From: Liolophura sinensis
Lineage: Eukaryota > Mollusca > Polyplacophora > Chitonida > Chitonidae
Assembly: GCF_032854445.1 (NCBI RefSeq)
Contig: NC_088295.1
Coordinates: 59,007,249 to 59,071,248 of the forward strand
Reading direction: 5' to 3'
DNA: 64,000 nt
Below the pieces are notes generated by a model that searched no databases, was not told the origin of the DNA, and saw nothing but the letters and a program-made list of their open reading frames with translations. Below are positions 12,150 to 23,075 of the stretch, one piece after another; position 1 is the first letter of the stretch; each line of letters opens with the position of its first letter. Position numbers and translations under genes: made by a program.

Positions 12150-12720
12150 ACACACAGCCCAGAGCCTCCGCGTAAGCGAAATTAGACACAATCATGATGC
12201 AGGGCGAGAGATTCTGGACGCTATGTCCATATTTACTTGCAAGATAATTATACTCATTGTAAAACGTAAGACGCTTAGAGTAAATGTGTTTTATGGAATA
12301 ACCGTGATACATCAGTTTTTGTAGTAATGACTTGTGACGTTGATTTGTCACACAACAAGAAAACAAATGCTACAAGGCGCGATATGTACACGCCATATGC
12401 AAGACCCTTTGGTATATTGCTGTCCAAGTGAGGATAATTTTCAATGTGAAAATTAAAACTATCCCTCTTGTCGTAAAGTCTGCGAAAAAGGAAACCGTTT
12501 TGGCCTTTGTACAAATAAAGGTCCAGATAAGATGTACCGTCGAAGAGTCTGTGGTTTCCTTTAAATCCAGCAAAGCAGGGTAAATATCTTTCACAGGCTT
12601 TGCTATATATAGATTCGTTCAAAAGCTAGCAGATCATCAATATACGGTTTAGTGGATGAGAAAGAATATTTTTCTTCAGTCAATGGCTCTCCCGAGGCAG
12701 TTTCTCGCCAGTTCACCCTG
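12150..12720 (-). pseudogene. Degenerate reverse transcriptase, C-terminal half (element R)
   Basis: Remnant of a retroelement reverse transcriptase, which would have copied element RNA into DNA. On the - strand the catalytic motif PYIDDLL is at 12627-12647. After it, in shifting frames, come KDIYPALLDLKETTDSS (about 12540-12594), SYLDLYLYKGQ, LYDKRDSFNF, LDSNIPKGLAYGVYISRLV, and a tail containing LLQKLMYHGYS and ASKYGHSV. From memory of the family, the order YIDD, IYP.EL.LK.T, YLDL, YDKRDDFNF and YGVYIS is typical of a group of invertebrate retroelement RTs (Penelope-like or a related class; I cannot assign it firmly). At least three frame changes and an in-frame stop just after YIDDLL show it is dead. 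A second, more decayed copy lies at 22290-22830. Confidence 0.75.
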
Positions 12721-13261
12721 AAAAGTTACTGCAGTCTCCAGCCCAACATGCACGCATTGTGACAAGTGCAACCGTTCTCAGTTTCCTGCTCACAAACACG
12801 TGTCCAAAATGCACCAGTTTAACACTTAAACTAACTGCAAAATCTAATTTATTGCATCGATATCTGTTTTATCCACTATAAAAAAACACATTGACAATCG
12901 AGTGCTAATAGGTTTCTTGACATGACAGCCAATTATCACGTGACGTTTTCAGCGCCAATGATTGGCCAAGTTCACAAGGGCTTTCTACGACATGTCCGTC
13001 AGTGCCATATCCCCAATAATGAACTTCATCTTCTGGACTTTCAAAACATTCTTGAATTTTTGCACATATTTTTCTGGATAATTGTGTCCTACATCGTTTT
13101 TTCTATGTGTATATAGTGCAGACTTTATGTTCACTTTAATAGTTTCTGCATACAGCCGTATTCATACGAGAACAGGTGGTATGTCAGTCAAAACGGAGGG
13201 CACAATTTGCAATTTGCACCCATCGGAATAATTATAGGCCTACACTGTTGATACATGGTTT
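12721..13261. other. No gene recognised
   Basis: May hold the more 5', unrecognisable part of the element R remnant on the - strand, but no reverse-transcriptase motif upstream of YIDD could be identified. Confidence 0.35.
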
Positions 13262-13269
13262 CAACCGAA

Positions 13270-13620
13270 AAACACGAAAGGGTGAGATCAACAAAAGGCG
13301 AGATTCTCCCAGTACTATTCGTATTTTCGTATTTTTTCATTATGCTTTTAACTCGCGGTGCACATAACACACCAAAAGTCGAAAAGTGGAAATGTTGAAA
13401 TGCTTCCAGATCTCACACTTTTGCACTGCTGTCTTCTGCTTTTAGTTCACCAAAACAACCGGAAGGGGAGAGGCCAGTGTGAGATTCCACAGAACCTTGT
13501 ACTTTTGTGCCTTTGCCTTCCGTCTTTAACTTACAGAGGGCAAGACAAGCCGGAAGGTGAAATCTCACCCTTTTGACCTTTTGCCTTCGGTTTGTCATGC
13601 GCACTGTGAGTTAAAGCGGA
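13270..13620. repeat. Degenerate local duplication
   Basis: Stretches built from ATCTCACxCTTTTG, TTTGCCTTC and CCGGAAGG recur about three times between 13410 and 13600. An inverted GGGTGAGAT lies near 13280. The copies are too diverged to fix a unit length with confidence (roughly 80-90 bases). The overlapping opposite-strand frames at 13358-13604 are a by-product. Confidence 0.35.
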
Positions 13621-14308
13621 AGTTAAAATAACTCAGTAGTTGGACCCTTATTACCTCCCTATTCTGTCAACAAAGGGTTCAGTGCTGGTTACACTGGCTG
13701 AGGTCGAAAGTATAAACTGTTAGGGAGAGCACAATCGCTAGAGAATTCTCCTGTCAGAAGCCATTAGTGTGCTAGGACAGAACCTATGTTTTGATAGCGC
13801 ACTTCGTTTACGAAGAGAGTGAATCCCTTCGAGGTTTTACGCATGTGTAGGCCTACGTGAATAGGCAAAACAACCATGACAAACCCCACGAAAAGTAATT
13901 GGGACAGTTTTTTTCTCTCATACAAGAAATAATTCCAAAATGAGTGATTTCCTGTTTGTCCTTGGCCGATACAGTGCCTTCAAACAATCTACCTGTTTAT
14001 GTGGGAGGAAATAATTTTCTACTTTTCTTGTACGATAAACTTGATTTTGTTTTGAGGACAATGTTAGGTCACGATTGGATGAATCTGATAACTGTGTTAC
14101 CAATAGATGTACGTTGTACGACCATGTCAATGAGGGACTCTCCAAAGCCTTTATCCATAAATAACTGAAAACGAGGTTGTCAAGATTAAAAGAGAGATTT
14201 GTCAACAACCAACGAGAAAGCTACCTTCGAACCAATGGCGGTGATGCGTACTTTACTCTACATGAGTATAAAATTACTGGCTTTCACATAATTAAGACAA
14301 CTGAATAA
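13621..14308. other. No gene recognised
   Basis: Open frames on both strands between 13918 and 14208 (96 codons on the - strand, 74 on the +) overlap each other and have no motif. No repeat copy seen. Confidence 0.4.
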
Positions 14309-14362
14309 AGGCCCCCACCCCCCACCACCACCACCACAAAAAAAGAAAGAAAGAAATAAAAC
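14309..14362. repeat. Simple repeats: CCCCA/CCA and AAAG
   Basis: Short runs of CCCCCACC and CACCAC followed by AAAGAAAG. Low-complexity, without further structure. Confidence 0.8.
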
Positions 14363-14952
14363 ACTTTAGAACTTTACAACAAACTGCAGAGTGGTTCAGA
14401 CCGGAACACTACGATTAATAGCAACATTACTTCGAGGCGAACATATAGTTCCATGACAACACCGTCAGTAATCTATTGTGTAATGGCTTACTGGCGAGCG
14501 TTAGAGCACGCCTTTCATTCGTGATCTCCAACTGATCAATGTGCACGCGAGTGCATTTTCTCAGTTTTCTGTACGATTTACTTAATAAGCCATTATTTAA
14601 CATGTGCGTTATGGAATCCTGTACATCCGTACCTTGTACGGGTTTAAAGTGACTGTACGTGTAAAGAAAGGTCCATTATTTGTTTGTGACAAAGACTGAG
14701 CTGTCGTCTGCGTCAAAGCTGTCGTCTGCGAACTTTTGACCACTGTCACGTTTGTAATTCAAAAACGTTACGCGGCGAGGTGTATATGGAACCAGTGTCA
14801 GACAGAGGGTGAATAAATCAGTGTTTACGACCCAGGTTTCAGGTCTATCATGACCGATCCTGCCAAAGGGACCTGGAAAATAGCTGTCTTCAGGTATAAG
14901 TCAACGTAAAGTGTCAATCACTTCAGTATAAAGGTGAAATTTTAATAATAAG
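14363..14952. other. No gene recognised
   Basis: A small direct duplication, GTCGTCTGCG at 14701-14730, is visible; nothing else was found. Confidence 0.4.
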
Positions 14953-14973
14953 GTGCTAATAAATATAAATAAA

Positions 14974-15022
<49 letters not shown>

Positions 15023-15024
15023 GC

Positions 15025-15112
<88 letters not shown>
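14953..15112. repeat. Long AT dinucleotide tract with embedded inverted repeat
   Basis: An almost pure TA/AT tract, interrupted once by ATTTATTAGCAC (15015-15026). That interruption is the exact reverse complement of GTGCTAATAAAT at 14953-14964 just before the tract. The region can therefore fold into a cruciform with an all-AT stem. Such tracts are prone to length change and to assembly collapse. Confidence 0.95.
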
Positions 15113-15116
<4 letters not shown>

Positions 15117-15385
15117 CTTTTACGTTGCGCCCATTCATATTGTCCCCACGCTTTCAACCAGTGAACACACCAAACATATCATGGTTTCATATCACTGTAC
15201 TACACCGCAGGGATACGCGATAAATATTTCTGTAAAATGTTGATAAAGTGGGTTTCTCACTATGTTTTTAAAGTCACTTTCACATTATTCAAGTCATATC
15301 CATAAGGCCATCAAAATTCAGTGAGGGTGGTATGTACCAAATTTCTAATCCGTTATAACTTTTTCCATGACGTTTGTGGACAGAA
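15113..15385. other. No feature recognised
   Basis: Unique-looking AT-rich spacer between the AT tract and an antisense SINE-A copy. Confidence 0.45.
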
Positions 15386-15645
15386 ATATTTATTTATTTA
15401 TTTTATCAGTGCTTTATGCCGTATTCAAGAATATTCCAATTGTACGACGGCGGCCAGCATTATGGTGAGAGGAAACCATGCAGAGCGCGTGGAAAGCCAC
15501 GACCATGTGCAGGTTACTGCAAGATCTTCCCCATACAGTCGGAGAGGAAACCAGCAATAGCTGGACTTCAACTCACAGGGATCACATTGGTCAGAGGCTG
15601 TGGGTGATTGCTCGCGATGGAGTGCTAACCACCTTCACCAAGGAA
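15386..15645 (-). mobile_element. SINE-A copy, antisense, near full length
   Basis: Reads tail first (ATTTATTTATT, then GTATTCAAGAATATTCC), the body with GACGGCGGCCAGCATTATGG, and the head up to GAGTGCTAACC. Open frames of 77-119 codons across 15321-15837 run through this SINE and are not genes. Confidence 0.92.
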
Positions 15646-17170
15646 GCGCCTTGTCGACAGACAAGCATGCAGACAGACAACCGCTACACGCCACAATTAA
15701 TACTTCTCGGTCTTGAATGCAATCCTCGGCTGGTATTAGATATATTTTCTTTGGGCTGCTTTTTTTTGTTTTTTTCCCTTGCTTGTTGGGTTGTATTGCC
15801 TTGTAGCAGAGGCTTTAAAGCTTCATCCCAGGTATAAATTTAGGGTTTTTCAGAAAACGAAGGTGGGTGTCACTACTACGCAAAGTAATTTGAAAAGTCC
15901 GGGCTAGCCTTTAACTGGCTGGGTTTGACCCCAATAAAATTTGTAAATTTTGTTAAAAAAAGTCAGCGTTCAACTCTATTATGACTGGAATTGTGACAGG
16001 GGGCGAAGATTATCAGGCATGGAGCGATAGGGGTTCGCAAATTTAAGAACAGCGTTAACAGCGTTGTGAAACCAAACTTTAACATGTAAGTAAATGAAAA
16101 ATTAATCGTGGACAGTGGCCAAATAACTTGGAAGGTGAGGTGTGGGGGGGGGGGGGGGGGCAAACATATAGCCACCTTTCGTGCATGTAATAATTTTGTC
16201 CCAATCTAAGCAAAGCTTGCCCTGATACTCCCACCGTTGTCTAGCCCTGTTCCGCGACACAGAGCATTGCGTTCAGTTCGTCTCGGACATTTCTCCTGTT
16301 ATGAAGCATTGCTTCTACAGGCGGTTCAACGCAATCCTCAAGGGCGGGAGCTGGCTGGTTTCCGAGCGTAGGTTAAATAGCAATCAGAACCTACCACGAT
16401 TGATCATAGGCACATCGTACAACCAGCTACTTAAGACGGCATTCAACAGACCTCAGGAAAAGCTTGAGAGTGCTAAAACACGTAGTGCTATACCGAAGCC
16501 AATAAAGGTATATTCGGTACCTTCTTTACTGACTTACCTAAAAACTTATACCGTAACGAAAGTGTGTCATCTGTAATGAAATGTTATCCTGTACATATTT
16601 ACTTGGATAGATGATGAAGTATTTGTTATGCAGGAATTGTAGAAAAAAAAAACAACCCAACAGAAATGTGAGTTGAGACAGAACAGCGACGCTATAATCT
16701 CATCCATAACCACGTCACGCGTGGTAATGGAATAGTATGTGTCGTAAAGTCATGGTTAATTTCAAACTGTTTCTGACAGTATTTCGGACGAAGGCCAAAA
16801 TCAGACTGTTGCCAGTATCATTACGTAACCGGTATCCGTCCATTTTTGTTTTATTGGAACGTTTCGTGAAGTAAGTGGAATTCTGTTTATAACTGACATT
16901 CTTAAATCAATGTCTTGTATATAAAAGTGATAATAATTCCATACCCTTATTCGATGCTTTCCCACTGGTTTGTATCAAGGTTTAAACACTTTTAACTTTT
17001 AAAAATTTATACTATTTATTTATCTCTAACAATTGTAATTCACGTTATATGGTGGATAATATGTGTAAGTCTTACATTCATGAATCAAAATGTTTGAGAA
17101 TCATCAATCGTAACTCAGCCAATAATTCAGGTGTTATTTTGAAGACTGAAGCAGAAATACCGTTATCTCT
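15646..17170. other. No gene; poly-G run
   Basis: A run of 17 G lies at 16144-16160. The 91-codon frame at 16301-16576 has no recognisable domain. No repeat family member was found. Confidence 0.45.
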
Positions 17171-17279
17171 ATCGTAACTGACTTCCAACGGGTCATTGGC
17201 ACCAGGTCACACCATCGGATCATGGCGCCAGCATGTGTATTATGACCATTGATATCTACATAGTTGTCTGTATGCCTCA

Positions 17280-17600
17280 CAAGCGGGGGACTTAAGCATC
17301 ATCCCCTGTCGGGTCATATGTAAAACTTTAAAATGGGTAATCTTGATATTTCCGTTATGCACACCATGAGGATAAACCTAGAAAAACTCATACCTAAGAC
17401 TTTAAAATGGGTTATCATGATATCTCCGCTATGCCCGCCTTGAGGATAGACCCAGTGCAAGTCGACCTCATGTCAGCACAATGGCTACATGGGTTAGGTG
17501 ACATACCTTACAAGAAGAAAATTACCGCAGGACACGATTTGCGTCATGGATTATATCAGGCAATGTACAATGGTGCAGCTTGGGAAAGACTCTGGCTTCG
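17280..17600 (+). mobile_element. Possible SINE-C relative with internal duplication
   Basis: Contains CCCCTGTCGGGTCATATG and AAAACTTTAAAATGGG, which resemble the start of the SINE-C body (compare 34040 and 54570). A block of about 59 bases occurs twice, at 17321-17379 and 17395-17453. The rest does not align well with the 54.5 kb copy and no tail was found. The call is tentative. Confidence 0.35.
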
Positions 17601-17645
17601 AGATCCACAGTAACCGTCCACAAATGTATAAGTCAAAGAAGTTTG

Positions 17646-17700
17646 TGATTGATTGATTGTTTGCTTGCTTGCTTGCTTGGTTTATTTATTGATTGATTTA
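17646..17700. repeat. Simple repeats GATT, GCTT and TTTA
   Basis: Consecutive tetranucleotide runs (GATTGATT, then GCTTGCTTGCTT, then TTTATTTATTGATTGATT). The last part is the tail of the antisense SINE-A fragment that follows. Confidence 0.85.
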
Positions 17701-17760
17701 TATGATTGTGTTTTACGCCGTACTCAAGAATATTTCACTTATACGACTGCAGTTCGGCAC
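17681..17760 (-). mobile_element. SINE-A 3' end fragment, antisense
   Basis: Tail plus TGTTTTACGCCGTACTCAAG and TATTTCACTTATACGACTGC; the match ends near 17760. A few SINE-like words between 17760 and 17850 may be heavily diverged remains of the body. Confidence 0.8.
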
Positions 17761-18016
17761 AGGACTTCATGCAGTCGCCATAGGAAGCACGATCATTCAG
17801 TTGATTAATGGTGGTCAGCTTTCTGGGAGGGGGAAATTTGAGTGCCTGAGCTAATGCACCGACCTTTGGAAAGTTAGTGAAGATCTCTACCGCGTATGAC
17901 GTACAGATTTTCACGCGGCTAGAAAATCCTCACTGCACTCACCATAGATAAGCGGTGTGAACGGAAATGAGTACAAAAATTAACAGAACCAAAACGTCTC
18001 ATATTTTACAGACTCG

Positions 18017-18026
18017 GTAGTGGTGG
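18017..18026. repeat. Target-site duplication (left) of the 18027-18167 SINE
   Basis: Identical to 18168-18177. Confidence 0.85.
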
Positions 18027-18167
18027 GAAGGTCTTCCAGCAACCTGCAGATGGTCGTGGGTTTTCCCTAGGCTCTTCCCGGTTTCCTCTCACCATAATGC
18101 TGGCGGCAGTGAAATAAGTGAAATATTCTTGAGTACGGCGTAAAACACCTATCAAATAAATAAATCA
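18027..18167 (+). mobile_element. SINE-A, 5'-truncated, with target-site duplication
   Basis: Starts abruptly inside the family body at GAAGGTCTTCC and runs to the AAAT tail. The ten bases GTAGTGGTGG precede it at 18017-18026 and follow it at 18168-18177. The truncation therefore happened during insertion, which supports target-primed reverse transcription. Confidence 0.92.
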
Positions 18168-18177
18168 GTAGTGGTGG
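18168..18177. repeat. Target-site duplication (right) of the 18027-18167 SINE
   Basis: Identical to 18017-18026. Confidence 0.85.
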
Positions 18178-21100
18178 ATCATAAATACAAAACAGGCGAC
18201 TTACATCTGAATATTATGTGTGGTCTCTGTCTGTATTATAGTATATATTATTATATTATAATAACTAGATATATCCATGCATGAGAAGTGATTTAGTATG
18301 ATCACTTCAAAAATTCAGATTTTTTTTATTGTTTCACGTAAGATTTACCTAATTATTCAGATGGCCTCAGGCAACCAACAGCACTTTATATTATAAATGC
18401 CAGGGACAGAATCTTTTTCAACATGAGCGAATCCATGACTTGAACTCCACAATACATTTAACTGGCAAAAAGATGGATTGAAAACATTAGCAATTTCAAC
18501 AAGGCCATTAGAATATACTTTTGAACCGCATGCTCAATTTGCCATGGCCCCCCACGGGATTGTCCCGAACTGACTCTGAACTGATAACGAAGCCCGAGGA
18601 TTAGAGTTCCTACGCGCGTCTCTGTTTTCTAATTTAATATTCATTGTTTTCGAGATGGCCTCGAAAGCCCCACGTCACTGATACTAAAAGATAAAACCAT
18701 TTGTCAGTGGCACTTATATATTCTTGTCGCATACAGATTTTGAATAATGATTCACGGTTAAGTTAATACCGGTTTGATGCCTGTTGAAAATAGGCTGTTA
18801 TAACCAGATTTGCGGTTTGATTTGTAAAACTCCCCCAAAAACTGACAGCTTGTGATATGTCGCATGATTTCCTAAATCCTCTTTTCTAACGCTAGAAATA
18901 TCCCGCGTTATTCATGCGTTATTGTTCATACAGAAGCGAGAGAGCTACACAATTGAAGGCTGTTGCTCGTAAGCTTTTCACAAACCGGTTCTGTTGAACT
19001 GTACAATTCATTTATGGCTATTATGAAAATGCCAAATCTCATAAAAGTGCAGCTTTTCCAAAAATTTCAGAGCAGAACTTACTATGATTTGCTTATACCC
19101 GACGGATAAAGATTATCTCAATGGATAAATGGAATGAGAGATGACACCAGGGATAATTGTCTCCCTTTGGTTTTACGCTACGGAGGGCCAGTTTTGACGT
19201 CATTGATTTGTAAACGCAATTTTTCAAATACTCTGACTCTGACCTAATGAACAGATTTTCCACAAGACACCAGATCAAATGTAATGTTAGTTGGATGAAT
19301 GCGAGTGGTCGTGGTGAAAATCTATCGACGCACAAAGAAAGATTCCTTCCTTTATAGTTCGACAGTTAAAATTTATTTAAAGCGAAACATTCGCTTTATT
19401 TAATTCGGCCATTTAATGCGCCGGTGACACTGGCTCACTGTTTAGTTGGACATATACATCTGAAAGGATACATGAAACCCTTGGTTTTTATTTCCTAATA
19501 TGGAGTTTAGGATCTGGGTTAACATATAAAAGTATGTAAAAGCCTCTCAGCTTTCTTCTTAATCAGAGTGTAAGAACGGCTTTAAACTACTATTTATTCT
19601 TCAGGCTCCAGCTTTCAGGCCAGAAATTAAGAGGCCTGCTGTGTTGACGTGAAAGCTAAGCCGGTCCCGCGTTCTCAGTATATCTTTATTGATGACGTCA
19701 TTCTCGAATATCCCCGACCTTTTACGAAAAATATGCATGAAATACAGGATTATTAAAAAATATAAGATATGTCTAAAAACAAAAATTTTTGGCACGTTTA
19801 ATTTTACATATCTTTCTTCATTTTTCATACTCTTCGTTTTATAGTACCTTTCCATGTGTCCTTTTACAATTTAATAGTTTCAGCAAGTCTTGTTTAATGT
19901 ATGATCTTTGGTAAGCGAAGGTACACTTCATGTAACTAAATATCGTATTATGTTATTCGTTCAACAATCTTTAACAGCAGCAGCATCTTGGTGTCGTATG
20001 ATGACCCTGAAGGTGTATCTTTTACAGCGTTTCATATTCATATAAGAACTGTACTAGTTAGACATGTTGTATATACGGAGGCCCGGTACAATTATTAAGT
20101 GCATGTTACACTCAGTACTAATCTAAAATTCGCCCCCGTTATCATTTTATATGTAGGTACAGCATGCATCTTTCAATCTGATATGTTACTCCCTCTCTTT
20201 CTCTCTGGTGGGTGAATCCCTGCGGTCAGTTCCGTTCTCTTGTTCTGTATAATCACAGTGCGCCGTGTTATTATAATTCGTAATTCCTCGTCTGACAAGC
20301 CAACAGAAAATATACATTGGCAACTTGTACCTCAGGGATCTGTCCATAGACGGGCAGGTCGTGTTTTGATACAGGATCGGTCAATAGCGGGCCGTAAGGT
20401 TGATCCTTCTATGTACTTGGGTCATCCAGTGTAGTGGGACAGTTTAGTATCAGCTGGAAGGACATCCTTCGCTTGCCGGGAAATAGGCTGACTGACAGAG
20501 CGGTGCATCCTCTGTCGAGATATATCCTTATAAGATAATAATGCCAAGGCCTGTGCACCTGAGTCGAGTAGCATTGATGTGTCGTCCTTGCCTTCAATGT
20601 TTTTCACGGAACGTATTGGTTTGAGAACAAAACAGCATTATTTTAGGCGTCACGTCAAGAGGTTTAATGGATACATGAGGAAGAGCAGTGGTTTTCGCTG
20701 GTCGCTACACGGCTTTCCACCTCCGTGAAATTTATTGTTTTCCTATATGTGTGCATCCCTCTTTGCTACGGTGTAAAGCACTGGGCCAATGACCGATAAA
20801 TAAAACAAATACTGTCATATGATCTACAATCATGTGGTACAAGTAAAATACTTCTAAGTTCTAAGCTATGAGTAAACATTTCCCTAGCTTGTTGAATTTT
20901 TCCAGCGTCAAAATTCTATTGCCTCATTTACAAGGGATACAAACAAGAAACTCTCCAAATTCACAACGGTGCTCAAATCGGATTTCGGCATGTATGCATT
21001 CTATGTTGTGAGGCATAAATAAAGAGCTTTTCATGTCTTCCAAACCTTTCATTTGTCAGTCGCCTCGCCTTTACATGCATTCTTGTTTTTTTTTTAAAGA

Positions 21101-21700
21101 AACTTACGTAAAAATTAGACATGGATAGCACTCAATAAAAAAGAACAGATTTTCAATACCACTAAGGAGTGTTCAGATAGTTTTTGAATGCCTCATGATA
21201 ATTTAATGTTCTGTATGATATAAAATAGGATCTCTCATGAACATGTCTCATGAAAAAAACAAACTTTGTCAGGCTCTCGGGGAGTTCGATGGTTAACTTC
21301 GTGCTCTGCAGGATAAAAATATGATTTGCTTTTAAAAAATATCTAGCAAAGGAAACGGAGACGTCTTAAAGTTAAGCTTTTTCAAACTGACTTCTTAAAA
21401 CCTTGTGAATATTGAACGGCAAAACATTTTTAGGTTTTTAGGGCGGAATTTTCAATTCTGAAGAATTGTCGTTTTTTTTGTATATGATATAATATACTTT
21501 CTTGAAATACTGAACTAAGACTTCCCTTATTGGAAGTGTGTTTTCGCAAAAAAAGATCCAAAATATTTTTTTTATTGTCCATCAGGATTTCAACAAATGA
21601 GATTAAATCAATGAGTGTAGGAAATGTAAGCTAAAGGCACGTAAAAGCAGTTCTTTCTTACATAGGCTTAATGTATAGAACCCCGTGTGCGTGACAGGTG
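18178..21700. other. About 3.5 kb without recognised features
   Basis: No gene, SINE, tandem array or RNA gene found. A small perfect hairpin (AAAGCGAA at 19379-19386 with TTCGCTTT at 19390-19397) is visible. Frames of 60-88 codons occur on both strands without motifs. Confidence 0.45.
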
Positions 21701-21701
21701 A

Positions 21702-21762
21702 ACGTCTCCAGGCGCCAGGAAAGGCACCGGTACACGCCTCCAGGAGCCAGTAAAGGCACCGG
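21702..21762. repeat. Two-copy tandem duplication, 30-bp unit
   Basis: Units at 21702-21731 and 21733-21762 differ at three positions and both end AAAGGCACCGGT. The block is GC-rich within very AT-rich surroundings. Confidence 0.85.
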
Positions 21763-22279
21763 TGTACTCATCCGTTGAACACTGGATCCAGGCCAATGAA
21801 GCATATTATCTAATGACAGCAATCAGAGTTCGCGAAGAAGGCGCCAGCATACAGCAGTTATTTTCTTCACGTATTCCGTATATTTATCTCAGTATCCATG
21901 TTATTTGAGACCTTGTTTTTCAGTTTTTTTTTACATTGTTTTATTTTAAAACTCCCTAGAATAATCCTATGTGGTCATTTATCAGAGGCGATTTAACAGA
22001 AAATAACAATTTATAAAATGTTCCGAAAACAAATATTAGAAATTCATGAAGAAAGATATAGGACGTCACATCACTAAATTGTTTTGCTGCAAAAAATTCT
22101 AACAATAATGAATAAAAATAGTTTTGGGGGCAGTTTTCTAAGTCACCAAAATAAAATTGAAAACTATACGCAAAACAGACGTCTGCTTTGTATATAGAAA
22201 ATGTTGTCTTCATTTTACGCACGGAAACACAAACGTATCTTTCCCATGCAAAAATCCGTCAGGATATTTTCCTGTCAAA
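21763..22279. other. No gene recognised
   Basis: An 88-codon antisense frame (21956-22222) is rich in Phe, Tyr and Lys, as expected from AT-rich DNA read in any frame. It is not supported as a gene. Confidence 0.4.
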
Positions 22280-22289
22280 GCCCCAATTT

Positions 22290-22830
22290 AAGCGGAATTA
22301 GACACAATTAGGAAGCAGAGTGCCGGGAATCCTCTACACGGCGTCCATATTTACCTAGAACTGTACTGATTGTAAAATTTTAGAAACTAACAAATGCTAC
22401 CAGACGCTCTATGCACGCGCCATATGCATCACCCTATATTAATATAGGCATATAAGTAAAGTGATTTACTATGTCAAAATTGTCGCATCCTGTTGTCGTA
22501 ATAGAAGTCAGCGTGTCAGAAAATCGCCATGGTCTTTATACAAATACCAGTTCAAGTAAAATCTTGAGAGATCATCTTGCGAGTCTTTTTTTTTTCTTTA
22601 AATTTAGCAAAGGTGAATTTATGATTTTTACAGTCACTGGTACGGACGGATTGTTTAAAGCTAGCATATCGCCAAGATACCCTCTAGTGAATGAGAAAGA
22701 TTGAGCTTGGTAAAGAGTACTCTTTAATAACTTCTGTATATTGGCGTATTCGTACGAGGACAGATCACAGTTTCTACATATCGAAATCGCCTTTAGAAGC
22801 AATGTCAGTATAGAGTTCCTCAAAATTCTC
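22290..22830 (-). pseudogene. Degenerate reverse transcriptase, second copy (element R)
   Basis: Aligns over most of its length with the 12.2-12.7 kb remnant. On the - strand the catalytic motif is decayed to GYLGDMLALNN near 22675, where YIDDLL would be expected. Further on, YLNWYLYKDHG corresponds to YLDLYLYKGQN, a block ending RLVAF is retained near 22390, and GKYGRRV corresponds to SKYGHSV. It then shares the non-coding stretch TTAAGCGGAATTAGACACAA, seen reading the + strand at 22290-22309, with the copies at 12170 and 58980. Frame breaks and loss of the two catalytic Asp show it is inactive. It lies on the same strand as the first copy. Confidence 0.6.
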
Positions 22831-22854
22831 ACTAAGGTTATTACATGAATTGGT

Positions 22855-23075
22855 ACATTGACCTTTTATGTCTTCATTTCAGGTTATTTAAACAAAAAGG
22901 TTACACTGACCACTGACATTCTTATTTCCTTTGACTTCTTTTGTCAGTGTATTCAAACAAAAAGACTTGATACATTGACCTTTGACCTCCTTTTGCCATG
23001 GTATTCAATCAAAACAGCTTTGTTCATTGACCATTCACCAAATTTTAAGTTATTCAGACAATACTTAACTACCGA
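22855..23075. repeat. Degenerate tandem repeat, about 60-bp unit
   Basis: Four weak copies of a unit containing CATTGACC/CACTGAC, a T-rich block, and ATTCAAACAAAAAG (starts near 22856, 22911, 22973 and 23026). Divergence is high and the unit length varies. The 93-codon frame at 22858-23139 reads through it and is not a gene. Confidence 0.55.

Noticed and set aside
15321-15837. Overlapping + strand frames of 77-119 codons
   Set aside because: They read through an antisense SINE-A copy (15386-15645) and its flank.
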